A stretch of DNA of 64,000 bases, taken from positions 248,001 to 312,000 of the forward strand of contig NZ_CP115671.1 of the NCBI RefSeq assembly GCF_027886425.1, given 5' to 3'. The notes beneath the pieces are model-generated. The model was given only the letters and a program-made list of their open reading frames with translations. It had not been told where the DNA came from and searched no databases. The translations under genes were made by a program, and so were the position numbers. Positions 41,659-50,445 of this stretch are shown here, one piece after another. Position 1 is the first letter of the stretch, and each line of letters begins with the position of its first letter. This DNA comes from Brevundimonas vesicularis. GTDB lineage: Bacteria; Pseudomonadota; Alphaproteobacteria; Caulobacterales; Caulobacteraceae.

Positions 41659-44430
41659 CTACCTCAGACGGCGCCCCTCCAGATCCACGACTTCCACATC
41701 GCCAAGGCCCAAGCCCCTTACCCCGGCTTCGATCTTGCTGAGGTCGCCCACGACGATCCAGGTGAGTTTGGAAGAATCATAGAGCGTCGCGGCCGCCTGC
41801 TCCACCTGCGACTGGGACAGCGCCTGAACGCGCGCGACATACGAATCCCAATACCCCTCGGGAAGATCATACTCATACGCCGATCTATACATTGTCAGGA
41901 CGCCGCCTACGCCTTGAAGTTGCGCAGGCATGCCCAAGAGCATGTCGTTTCGAGCCGCTTGAACCTCCTCGGGGCTCGGAAGACGAGTCGTGCCCAACTC
42001 GCGTAGTTCCCGATCAATCTCGCTCATGGCTTCGGCCGTCTTGTCGGTCTGCACCGCCGCGCCCGCTGTCACGCGACCAAGTCGTGCGCCCGCATCCACC
42101 TCGGATGACGCGCCATACGACCAGCCCTTGTCCTCCCGCAGGTTCATGTTGAGCCGCGATGTGAAGGAGCCTCCCAGGACCGTGTTGACGAGGTCCATCG
42201 CTTCATAGCTCGGATCGCCGCGGCGCGGTCCGGCCTGGCCCGCCAAAATCAGGCTGGACTCGGCGCCGGGCTGATCGACCAGGACCACCCGGGTCCGGTT
42301 CACGGAAGCCGCAGGAGGCAAGGACGGCTTGACCGGCGCCGGACCGGCAGGCGCGCGCCAGTCCGCAAGACGCGCTTCCAGCATCGGCATGATCTCTTCC
42401 AGCGTTGTGTCGCCGACTATGAAAAGAGTGGCGAGATCCGGTCGAATCCAATGGTTATAGTGTCGGCGGAAATCGTCGGTCGTCAGGCGCGCAGCGATCT
42501 CCGGAGTCATCTGAGCTGCGTAGGGATGATCCGGCCCGTAGTTGAGCGCGGGAGACACCAGTCCAACCTTGCCCTGCGGCGAGCGTTTGTTGTCCTCGTA
42601 GTTGGCGCTGTAGATAGCGCGCAAGCGATCCCACTCCGCCTCGGGAAACGTCGGATGCTTGAGGATATCGACGTACAGGTCGAGGGAGTCGGCCAACTTC
42701 AGCTTGAGCGCGTTGAGGCCGAAGCGCGTGTATTCGTCGGACGTCTGCCAGTTCATCATCGCGCCGAGAGCCTGGCGGCGTGCTGCGATCTGCAGCTCGT
42801 TCAGGCTTGTGGTCCCAGCCGTCGTCAGCCCGAATGCCGTCGAGAGCCCTATTGAGGCCGGATTGCGATCCGGCAGCGCCCCGACGTCGAAGATCATCGA
42901 CAGATTGACGGTGGGAAGATCATGGCGTTCTGCGAGGGCAACCCTCAGGCCATTCGACAAGGTCGCATGTTGCAGCGGCGGCAGGGCGAAGGCGACCGGG
43001 GAGGCCACCGGGGGCGGGCTCGACCGGTCAGCGGTCACGCTCGCGGTGATGAAGCTCGGCATCGGCGTAACGTCCAGGATGTAGACCCCGTCCGATAGCC
43101 ACCGCCGAGCAGCGTCGCGGATATCCTGTGGCGCGGCGGCATAGATCGTCTGAAGTTGCTCGCGGTAGTAGTCCGAAGAACCGGCATACAGTTGGCCCTC
43201 CGCCAGGGTCTCCGCCAGCGACATCGTCGAGGCCGCGCTGCGAACAGAAGCCGCATAGTAGTCGAACTTGATGCGATCCAATTCCTCGACTGACGGTCCA
43301 TGCGCCAGGAAGTCAGCCATCTCGGCGTCGAGCGCCGCCTCAAGGGTTGCCACATCGACGCCCGGCCGCACGGTCGCCTGGACCACGAACTGGGATCCGA
43401 GTTCCAGTTTCTGCATGGAGACATCCACTTCGGAGGCCAGTTCCAGTTCGCGTACGAGACGCTTTTGAAGACGACTGTTCGGCCCGTCCGAAAGAACGCT
43501 TGCGGCAAGCTCGAGCAGTTGGGCGTCGACGCGTGCCCAGCCGGGCGCGTTCCAGATCTTCAGGACCATGGCGTTGGCCACAGACGCCTGAAGCTCGCCC
43601 CGGGTTTCACCTGTCATCTTGGCGACCTGCTCGCGACTGCGCGCCAGGGGCGGCCCGCCCGGGATGTCACCGAAGTAGCGCTCGACCTTCTCTCGGGCCT
43701 GCTGGACGGTGATGTCTCCGGACAGGACGAGGACCGCGTTTGACGGGCCATACCACCGCTTGAAGAAGGTCCGAACGTCTTCGAGACTGGCCGCGTCCAA
43801 GTCAGCCATCGATCCGATAGGCGTCCAGGAATAGGGATGGCCGACGGGATAGGTGGCCGCCGAGATGATTTCCGGAGCCTCGCCGAGGGGCGTGTTGGCG
43901 CGCTGCCGTTTCTCGTTCTGGACGACCCGTCTCTGTTCCTCCAGCTTGGCTTCATCCACGGCCCCCAGCAGATGGCCCATACGATCAGACTCAAGCCAAA
44001 GAACCCGGTCCACGGCCCCGGTCGGCACCGTCTGGAAGTAGTTGGTGCGGTCGTTGCCCGTCGTGCCGTTCATGCCAGTCGCCCCGACCTCGTTCATTGC
44101 GGCGAACCAGTCGGTGTCAGCATTCTCGGAACCGTTGAACATCAGATGTTCGAACAGGTGCGCGAAGCCCGTCCGACCCTGAGTCTCGTTGGCGCTGCCG
44201 ACGTGATACCAGATGCCGATGGAGACAACCGGCGTCGTATGATCCTCGTGTACGATCAGTGTCAGACCGTTCGGCAGCACGATCGTCTCATGGGTGATCT
44301 CGACCACCGGCAGGCTCGTCGTCTCGGAGGCTTGCCGCGATGGGGACGCCCAGGCCGACGTTGCGGCACCCGAGACGGGGAGAAGCGTCAGGCAGGCGAG
44401 GACGAGCGGCAGCGCCGTTGAGTTAAACAT
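41659..44430 (-). CDS. M16-family zinc metallopeptidase (island copy)
   Basis: This 923-residue exported protein has a signal peptide (about 1-29) and two M16 repeats. The zinc motif HLFEH is at 91-95, with the distal glutamate in QNEKRQ (173). The C-terminal repeat lacks the motif. It is closely similar to the backbone M16 at 5449-8313: both share GFAHLFEHLMF, GSENA, NGTT, DRTNYF and GSMADLDAAS. It is the last gene of a four-gene block ECF sigma-FecR-TonB receptor-peptidase, with 71 bp after the receptor gene and a GAGAGGAAAG leader. The context suggests digestion of a peptide imported by the receptor. Confidence 0.92.
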   Translation of the reverse strand: MFNSTALPLVLACLTLLPVSGAATSAWASPSRQASETTSLPVVEITHETIVLPNGLTLIVHEDHTTPVVSIGIWYHVGSANETQGRTGFAHLFEHLMFNGSENADTDWFAAMNEVGATGMNGTTGNDRTNYFQTVPTGAVDRVLWLESDRMGHLLGAVDEAKLEEQRRVVQNEKRQRANTPLGEAPEIISAATYPVGHPYSWTPIGSMADLDAASLEDVRTFFKRWYGPSNAVLVLSGDITVQQAREKVERYFGDIPGGPPLARSREQVAKMTGETRGELQASVANAMVLKIWNAPGWARVDAQLLELAASVLSDGPNSRLQKRLVRELELASEVDVSMQKLELGSQFVVQATVRPGVDVATLEAALDAEMADFLAHGPSVEELDRIKFDYYAASVRSAASTMSLAETLAEGQLYAGSSDYYREQLQTIYAAAPQDIRDAARRWLSDGVYILDVTPMPSFITASVTADRSSPPPVASPVAFALPPLQHATLSNGLRVALAERHDLPTVNLSMIFDVGALPDRNPASIGLSTAFGLTTAGTTSLNELQIAARRQALGAMMNWQTSDEYTRFGLNALKLKLADSLDLYVDILKHPTFPEAEWDRLRAIYSANYEDNKRSPQGKVGLVSPALNYGPDHPYAAQMTPEIAARLTTDDFRRHYNHWIRPDLATLFIVGDTTLEEIMPMLEARLADWRAPAGPAPVKPSLPPAASVNRTRVVLVDQPGAESSLILAGQAGPRRGDPSYEAMDLVNTVLGGSFTSRLNMNLREDKGWSYGASSEVDAGARLGRVTAGAAVQTDKTAEAMSEIDRELRELGTTRLPSPEEVQAARNDMLLGMPAQLQGVGGVLTMYRSAYEYDLPEGYWDSYVARVQALSQSQVEQAAATLYDSSKLTWIVVGDLSKIEAGVRGLGLGDVEVVDLEGRRLR

Positions 44431-44501
44431 GGGATATCCAGTCGAAGGAAGAGCGGGCGCGATCCTGCGGAAACACGCCTGAGCAGAGAGGAAAGCGATG
44501 T

Positions 44502-47500
44502 TCAGAACGCTTTGGTCAGGCTGACGCTGAAGCGCCGCAGACGGGGGTCGCCGTAGGTGCTGTATCCCGCCTGGGTATAGGAGGTGATCGCCACCACCGG
44601 CGGGGTCTTGTTGAAAACGTTGAGCACCCCGGCCGAGAGGCGCGTCCCGCCCAGCGGCCCTGGACGGTCGCCGAAAGCATAGGAGACATGCAAGTCGCTG
44701 TAGGTCTGGCTGGGAATCCTGCGCGCACCCTGGAGAGCGATGGCGTCCTCTATGGAGGCCGCGCCGCCAGGGGTCGTCGCGTCCTGGGTCGTGAAGATAT
44801 TGTAGCTATCGTAGAACTGGGTGTTCCAGCGGATGCGCCATGCGCCCTTCTCCCAATCCACCCCGCCGTTCCCCTGCCATTCGAGCGGGCCGTCCCAGTT
44901 ACCGGTATAATCAAGCGCCGCGGCGCCTGGGACGAGTTGGCGGACGGTCGTCGGTTGCCAGGTCGCCAGGGCGTAGAAGCGGGCAGAGCCCCAGGCTCCG
45001 AAGTCTCTATCGTAGTCGATCTGGACATCGACCGCCTTGAACTCGGACTGCAGCATGTTGATGGGAGAGGCGTCCACGAACAGGATTCGGCCCGCATAGC
45101 CCACAGGATCGCCGGACGCTGGCGCCGCCCGGACTACGCGGCCCGGAAAGACGTCGGGATTGGCGAGCAGATAGTCCAGCGGTATGCCGCCAATCTCTCC
45201 GGTCTTCTTGATCCGTGTGTAGTCGGCCGAGAGCCGCACACCGCTCATCGGAGTCACGATCGCCCCGAACGACATCGTTTCAGACTCCTCGGGGCGAAGC
45301 GTTCCGTTCCCTAACCCCCTGGTTGTCGTCAGAGCGTAGTCGACGATCTCATCGCCACGCAGGGGATCCGGCACGCCCAATCCAAACGGCGCAGGATCGC
45401 TCTGAGAACCGAGCTGGACGACGCTGGGCGGGAGAAAGCCTGTAGCGTAGCTGGCGCGCAGCACCAGAGCCTCAAAGGGAGAATAGCGCCCCGCCACGGT
45501 GTAGTTCGTGCTTTCGAATCGGCTTTCGACGCGCTCGAAGGCGGGCAGGTCGCTGTCTGGATCCGCGAAGATGAAGGAGTCGAAGCCCGACGGCGGGGAC
45601 TTGGTGACATAAGCGTCGTGACGCACGGCCGCGCGAAGCTCGAGCTCCCGCAGGAAGGGGACGTTGTTCTGCGGACTGGCCAGCGGCAGGGCGAGTTCGG
45701 CGTATTCCGAGGTGGTCCGCTGATCCCGGCCTGGGAAGACGACATAGAGAGGGCTGCGGCTGACGGTGTCGGTGAAGGTGTTGCCCGCACGTTCGATCTT
45801 GGTGGCTTCCTGCTGCACCGCCAGGGTCAGGGTGGCGGAGCCGCCTGGCAGTCGAAACACCGGTCCCGAGGCCCTCAAGGACGGATTGGTGAAGGTCGAG
45901 TCGTAGGGACCGGCGCGATAGGTCGGCTCAGTGAAGAGATAGTCTCCGAAGTCGATCGGCGAACTCAGAGGGTCCAACACGGGTCGGCCTGCGCACGAGA
46001 ACGGGTCGTCCGCCGCCCCAAGGCCACAATAGTCCCCGTAGGCATCTATAGCCGACTGATAGAAGACGGCTCGGTTCGAGGTTCGGGTCTGATTGACCTC
46101 CAGGTTCAGAGCCCACCGGCGTGGCAGGCGGATGATCGTCCCGACCGCCAGCGTCTCGGTCTTGGAGTCGGACTCATAGGGGAAGGACAGGCCCGGCGTC
46201 GGGAAGGACAGGCGGATGGCCTGCTGGAACGGATTGGTCGGGGCATCGGCGGCCAGGGACAGGATGCTGGGGAGCTGGTTGGCGCTGTAGCTCGTTCCGG
46301 CGTTTTCAAAACGCGAGTAATCGACGAAGCCGTCAAGCCAGCTCGTGAACTCGCGTCGGACATTGACGTTGAAGGACTGCATTTCTGGGGAGGTCAGAAG
46401 ACCGCGTTCGAGGCCCGCGAGCGTGTCGGGAATATCGAGATCGAAGGCTCCCGCATTGGCGCGAAGCTGCGCCCCACCGTCGGCGTCGACCCCGCCGTAG
46501 CCCAGCGGAAGGTGGGTGACTGCAGAACCCAGATCGGCGCCGCCGTAACGCGGATCCAGTACGAGGCTCGATCCGTCGGCGCTGCGGATATTGACCCCGT
46601 TTCCGAGTGGCGGAAAACCCGATCGGTCATAGGGCGATAGATTGCGGAAACCCAGATCCATGCCGTCCTGGATCAGGTGCGCGCGATCCCTGACCCTCAG
46701 CGTGCCGGAGCGGCTGATCGAGCCTCCGAACGTCACCGTGGTTCGCCCCCCTTCCAAGGAAAAGCCCCCGTTGACATCGAACCGGCCGTTCGGCGCGGCG
46801 AAATCGAAGGTGTCGTTGTAGGTGGTTGCAACCTCCACCCCCTGGTAATCGTGGCGCAGGATAATGTTGATCACCCCGCCCACAGCGTTGCCGCCGTAGA
46901 CGCCGCCGGCCGAGGCGGGTAGAATTTCGATCCGCTCAATCGAGCCAAGCGGAATGCCGTTGATATCAGCCTGTGCGGGGGCGAAGTTTTGGTTAGCGAG
47001 ACTGGCGAGGCGGCGCCCATTGACCAGAATGAGGGTCTGGTTCGCTCCCAGGCCGCGCAGGTTGAAACTGGAATATGGCCGGCCGTTGCCAGTGCTTTGC
47101 GCTCGGGAACCGCCGAACCCTGCGTTCTGAGGCAGGCGCGTGCGCAAGAATTCTTCCACCGTCGTGGCCTGGGAGGTGGAAATCTCGTCGCGATTGAACA
47201 CGACATAGGGCTGGTCGCCGTCCTCGGAGCGCCGGACGTCTACGTTCAGGCTGCGCGAACCCAACACCAGGATTTCGGAGATTTCGGTGACCTCATTCGA
47301 CAGGGCGCTGGCGGCGACACCTGGGACCCTCCGATTGTCGGGCCTAACGATCAGCAGACCCGATCGCCCGACCTCGACGACCAGGCCGCTCCCGGCCAGC
47401 AGGGCCGCGACGGCGGCCTGCGGCGTGTAGGTTCCCGTCAGCGCGGGCGCCAGTTTGCCCCGGACGGCGCCACTCTCGAAGGCGATTTCGTGACGCGTTG

Positions 47501-47669
47501 CCCGCGCCACTGCGCGCAAAGCGTCGGCGAGGTCCTGGGCCGGCATATCCAATACAAAGGTCTGAGCCTGGGCTAAGACGGGCGCGCCTTGAGCGAGAAG
47601 GGCCAAGGTCGCCCCCGCGACCCCCGCCTGAAACAACATTCTGGAACCGATCGAACGTCTCATAGTCAC
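44502..47669 (-). CDS. TonB-dependent transducer/receptor with STN domain
   Basis: This 1055-residue outer-membrane protein has a signal peptide (to about residue 34) and a secretin/TonB N-terminal (STN) signalling domain (FVLDMPAQDLADALRAVARA to about 110). A plug domain follows (about 150-275, with FNLRGLGANQTLILVNGRRL and IEILPASAGGVYGGNAVGGV), then a 22-strand barrel ending LRRFSVSLTKAF. The STN domain marks it as a FecA-like transducer that signals to a FecR protein when its ligand binds. FecR and ECF sigma genes lie directly upstream. The plug sequence is of the large carbohydrate/peptide type common in Caulobacterales rather than a classic siderophore receptor; the ligand is unknown. 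Confidence 0.93.
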   Translation of the reverse strand: MTMRRSIGSRMLFQAGVAGATLALLAQGAPVLAQAQTFVLDMPAQDLADALRAVARATRHEIAFESGAVRGKLAPALTGTYTPQAAVAALLAGSGLVVEVGRSGLLIVRPDNRRVPGVAASALSNEVTEISEILVLGSRSLNVDVRRSEDGDQPYVVFNRDEISTSQATTVEEFLRTRLPQNAGFGGSRAQSTGNGRPYSSFNLRGLGANQTLILVNGRRLASLANQNFAPAQADINGIPLGSIERIEILPASAGGVYGGNAVGGVINIILRHDYQGVEVATTYNDTFDFAAPNGRFDVNGGFSLEGGRTTVTFGGSISRSGTLRVRDRAHLIQDGMDLGFRNLSPYDRSGFPPLGNGVNIRSADGSSLVLDPRYGGADLGSAVTHLPLGYGGVDADGGAQLRANAGAFDLDIPDTLAGLERGLLTSPEMQSFNVNVRREFTSWLDGFVDYSRFENAGTSYSANQLPSILSLAADAPTNPFQQAIRLSFPTPGLSFPYESDSKTETLAVGTIIRLPRRWALNLEVNQTRTSNRAVFYQSAIDAYGDYCGLGAADDPFSCAGRPVLDPLSSPIDFGDYLFTEPTYRAGPYDSTFTNPSLRASGPVFRLPGGSATLTLAVQQEATKIERAGNTFTDTVSRSPLYVVFPGRDQRTTSEYAELALPLASPQNNVPFLRELELRAAVRHDAYVTKSPPSGFDSFIFADPDSDLPAFERVESRFESTNYTVAGRYSPFEALVLRASYATGFLPPSVVQLGSQSDPAPFGLGVPDPLRGDEIVDYALTTTRGLGNGTLRPEESETMSFGAIVTPMSGVRLSADYTRIKKTGEIGGIPLDYLLANPDVFPGRVVRAAPASGDPVGYAGRILFVDASPINMLQSEFKAVDVQIDYDRDFGAWGSARFYALATWQPTTVRQLVPGAAALDYTGNWDGPLEWQGNGGVDWEKGAWRIRWNTQFYDSYNIFTTQDATTPGGAASIEDAIALQGARRIPSQTYSDLHVSYAFGDRPGPLGGTRLSAGVLNVFNKTPPVVAITSYTQAGYSTYGDPRLRRFSVSLTKAF

Positions 47670-47755
47670 ACCCCCGTGTCGCGTACCCTCGCGCCCGCTG
47701 TAAGGTGAGACGGACCAGACTCCGGAGGGGACAGCGCACCAACGAATTTATTTTC

Positions 47756-48772
47756 TCAGAACGGACGAAGCGTCACGCCGTCATCGCTTTCGATGGCGTG
47801 CAAGCCATTGAATGCCGTCATCGCCTCGACGAAAGCGTCAACGTCGCCCGCCTCGAACACGCCGTTCACCGGAAGTCGGCCGAGCCGCGGGTCGGAGAGG
47901 CGGACCTTGCGGCGCGAATATCGGTTTACACGTTCAAGCGCCGACGACAGGGGTTCGTCCTCGAAGTTCAACTGGCCCGCCTCCCAACTGAGACTTCGGA
48001 CAGGATCGACCACGGTGACCTGCGGCGCGGAGGGTGGCAGATCCAGACGCGCCACATACTCCCGCCCCGGCTGCAAGGCTGTGTAGGTCGCCGTCGAGTC
48101 GCGCCCGGACTTGGTTTCACCGGACGTAGCTTCGGCTTGGGTCCTGTCCATCAGGGCCACATGGCCTTCGTACAGCAGCACTCTCGCCTCGCGTCGGATA
48201 AGCTCGACGCTGAAAGAGGTCCCCGTCGCGACGACGACTTTCGCCCCGGCCGTGACTGCAAAGGGGCGCAACGGGTCGCGCGCCACGTCGAATTTCGCGC
48301 GACCTCGCGCAAGGGTCAGGTCGCGCCGGCTTCCGCCAAGCCGGACCCTTACCTCAGTGTCGGCGTCCAGCGACAGGCGCGACCCATCGGCCAACATGGC
48401 CACCTGGCGCTCACCCACGCCGGTCCGGTAGACCTGCGTGGGCGTATAAAACATCGCCGAAAGAACGATCAGACCGCCGACCGCTGCGGCGACGGCGACC
48501 CATCGCAATGGCGGCACGTGATGCCTCCAGCGCTGACCCTGAGCCTGCTGAAAGGCCTTCAGGCCACGCTGGCGCAGGCGCAAGACCTCCGGCAGATCGG
48601 CCGCCTGATCGGCGACCCGCCAGACGCGCAACGCATCGTCGAGCGCAGCCGCATTGTCCCCATCAGCTATCCACGCTTCGAAGTCTTGGTGCGCCATGCC
48701 GTCGAGTTCGCCCTCGGCCAGAGTGAGGCACCATTCCACTGCCTGGAGATCTCGCTCGCTCCTGCTCATCAT
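47756..48772 (-). CDS. FecR-family anti-sigma/signal relay protein
   Basis: This 338-residue single-pass inner-membrane protein has a cytosolic anti-sigma region (DUF4880-like, about 8-55, with EAWIADGDNAAALDDALRVW), a transmembrane segment about 90-107, and a periplasmic FecR domain (VGERQVAMLADGSRLSLDAD, GRAKFDVARDPLRPFAV). A C-terminal STN-like/DUF4974 part follows (LSSALERVNRYSRRKVRLSD). It relays ligand occupancy from the TonB receptor to the ECF sigma factor. Its start overlaps the sigma gene stop by four bases (ATGA), so the two are translationally coupled. The receptor gene follows after about 85 bp. Confidence 0.93.
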   Translation of the reverse strand: MMSRSERDLQAVEWCLTLAEGELDGMAHQDFEAWIADGDNAAALDDALRVWRVADQAADLPEVLRLRQRGLKAFQQAQGQRWRHHVPPLRWVAVAAAVGGLIVLSAMFYTPTQVYRTGVGERQVAMLADGSRLSLDADTEVRVRLGGSRRDLTLARGRAKFDVARDPLRPFAVTAGAKVVVATGTSFSVELIRREARVLLYEGHVALMDRTQAEATSGETKSGRDSTATYTALQPGREYVARLDLPPSAPQVTVVDPVRSLSWEAGQLNFEDEPLSSALERVNRYSRRKVRLSDPRLGRLPVNGVFEAGDVDAFVEAMTAFNGLHAIESDDGVTLRPF

Positions 48773-49272
48773 GCGCCCTCTCGCATGCGCGCCATGATGG
48801 AGACCATGGCGCCGGCAATCTGCTTTTTCACCGCGCTTTTAGATATGCCGAAGGCTTCGCCAATCACATCTTGGCTCATCTGGTCGATACGGTAGAGAGT
48901 AAACATGACCCGGGTCCGCTCCGGTAAAGCCTCGAGGGCGGCGGCGAAACGCGCGAGCTCCGCCCGCCCCAAGGTCGACCGCTCGGGATCCAGAGGATCG
49001 ACCGCCAGGGCGTGCGTCGGATCCAGAGCCTCGCGGTACTGACGTCGGACATTCGCCCGGCGGGCCCGATCAACGAGAAGATTCTGGGCGATCTGGAAGA
49101 CATAGTGGTCTGCAGCGCCATCGACATCCGCTTTCAACATTCGCACGAAGACTTCCTGTGTAAGGTCCTCGGCCTCGGCATGGTCGCGTACGCGGCGCAT
49201 AAAGAAGGCCATCAGCGCGGGTCGCCATCGGCCGTTCAGCCGCCTTTCCTCATCTCGCTGATGTGCCGCCAA
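48769..49272 (-). CDS. ECF sigma factor (FecI type)
   Basis: This is an RNA polymerase sigma factor of about 167 residues. Region 2 is AFFMRRVRDHAEAEDLTQEV, FVRML and QIAQNLLVDRARR. Region 4 is LEALPERTRVMFTLYRIDQM followed by SQDVIGEAFGISKSAVKKQI. No ATG fits: the TTG at 49272, with AAGG eight bases upstream, gives the normal FecI length, whereas longer frames are not sigma-like. It is the first gene of the sigma-FecR-receptor-peptidase block and should drive the receptor and peptidase genes when FecR releases it. Confidence 0.85.
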   Translation of the reverse strand: MAAHQRDEERRLNGRWRPALMAFFMRRVRDHAEAEDLTQEVFVRMLKADVDGAADHYVFQIAQNLLVDRARRANVRRQYREALDPTHALAVDPLDPERSTLGRAELARFAAALEALPERTRVMFTLYRIDQMSQDVIGEAFGISKSAVKKQIAGAMVSIMARMREGA

Positions 49273-49445
49273 TGCCGCCGCCTTTTTCTGCCGATCCCAA
49301 GTATGACGCGCGAGTCCAGCCGAGGGACAACAAGCTCGATATTTTGTCCCTCGGCTTCCGCTCGGGCTGACTGGATTGAACCTAGCGCTCAGGGGGCCTG
49401 TCAGGTTAAGTTCAACAAGTTGAAAGCCCCCTCCCCGGACATGGC

Positions 49446-49972
49446 TCAGACGACCGCAGCCGCCCAAGCGGCATCCGCCTCGGCGCGGAAGCGGCGAAGG
49501 GTCGTTCGGCTGATGAGGTGACGCTGGACGTTGAAGGTGTTGTAGATCGCAGCGTGGGTAGTGAGGAATTCTAGGCGGAAGCTTGGGATTTGAACCCCTG
49601 CTGTTGTCGCTCTCGTCGTCGGATCGGCAGATGAGAGTCCTCAACCCGATTGTTCTCCCGCAGCCGGCCTGGTCGATGAAGGTGTTTCAACCCCAACTCC
49701 CGAAGCGCCGAGCCGTATGACGCCAAGCCGTCTGTGGTGATCCGTTCAGGCTCAACCGGCTGATTTCGCAAGAGCCGGTAAAGAAGCTTCAACGCCGCCC
49801 CGTTGTCCCGCCGTCGATGCACGACAAGGTCAAGAACCTCGCCCTCATCGTCGACCGCGCGCCACAGATACATGCGCCGACCGCCGATCCAGCATACCAT
49901 CTCGTCCAGATGCCACCGCGGCGACGGAAGAGGCCGACGCTTGCTCAGCCGCCGGGCGATCAGAGGGCCGAA
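49446..49972 (-). pseudogene. IS6-family transposase, C-terminal fragment, frameshifted
   Basis: This covers roughly residue 57 to the end of an IS6 transposase: RFGPLIARRLSKRRPLPSPR, WHLDEMVCWIGGRRMYLWRA, VDDEGEVLDLVV, then ERITTDGLASYGSALRELG and NNRVEDSHLPIRRRERQQQG. The frame breaks at about 49573 (stop at 49571), and FLTTHAAIYNTFNVQRHLIS through to a stop at 49446 continues in another frame. The N-terminus is missing. It differs at several residues from the N-terminal fragment at 41128-41391 in their shared region, so the two are not halves of one copy. Confidence 0.85.
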
Positions 49973-50029
49973 CCGGTGCGGCAGAACGTCGAGAAGCAAA
50001 CGACTCTCGACCGTCGGGACTACTTCCTC

Positions 50030-50347
50030 TGTCAGCCGCCAAGATCGAGCCGTAGTTCTCAATCTTGCCCGGTAGGTTGATGACGCGAACGCCACGTCGC
50101 TCGAACCTCGAAATATCCGACGGAGGAGCATCGATCATCACGGCGTAGCATCAAGAGTGTGCCGAGGTTTGAAATCAGCGATGTCGGCCGCGAGGCAGGA
50201 TCCGAGACCGTCCCACAGCGGCATCTTCTTGCCCGTTGGGACTTCACCGTTCAGCGACATCCCGGCTCCGATGACTGGAAGCGAGCGCCTACCGACAAGG
50301 TCATCCAGCAGCGGCTTCGGAAAATATTGGAGATACTTCGTCGCCAT
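50030..50347 (-). pseudogene. SIR2-domain defence protein, internally deleted remnant
   Basis: The first 65 or so codons match the start of SIR2-like anti-phage proteins: KPLLDDLVGRRSLPVIGAGM, SLNGEVPTGKKMPLWDGLGS and KPRHTLDA. At about 50150 the sequence jumps, in another frame, to the typical C-terminal part YAVMIDAPPSDISRFERRGV followed by RVINLPGKIENYGSIL. The middle of the gene, including most of the NAD-binding site, is deleted. The remnant cannot make an active NADase. Between its end and the IS6 fragment (49973-50029) lies short unassigned sequence. Confidence 0.75.
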
Positions 50348-50445
50348 CGCGTCAGGCCTCTATTCAATCAGAACGGGCATGGTCATATGCCCCTGATCTT
50401 TGGTCTAAGTCGACAACCCTGCACAGGTGCCTCTGTGTTGAGCGG

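Noticed and set aside
41128..49972. Functional IS6-bounded composite transposon
   Set aside because: Both IS6 genes are truncated and differ in their shared region, so the structure cannot move as such now.
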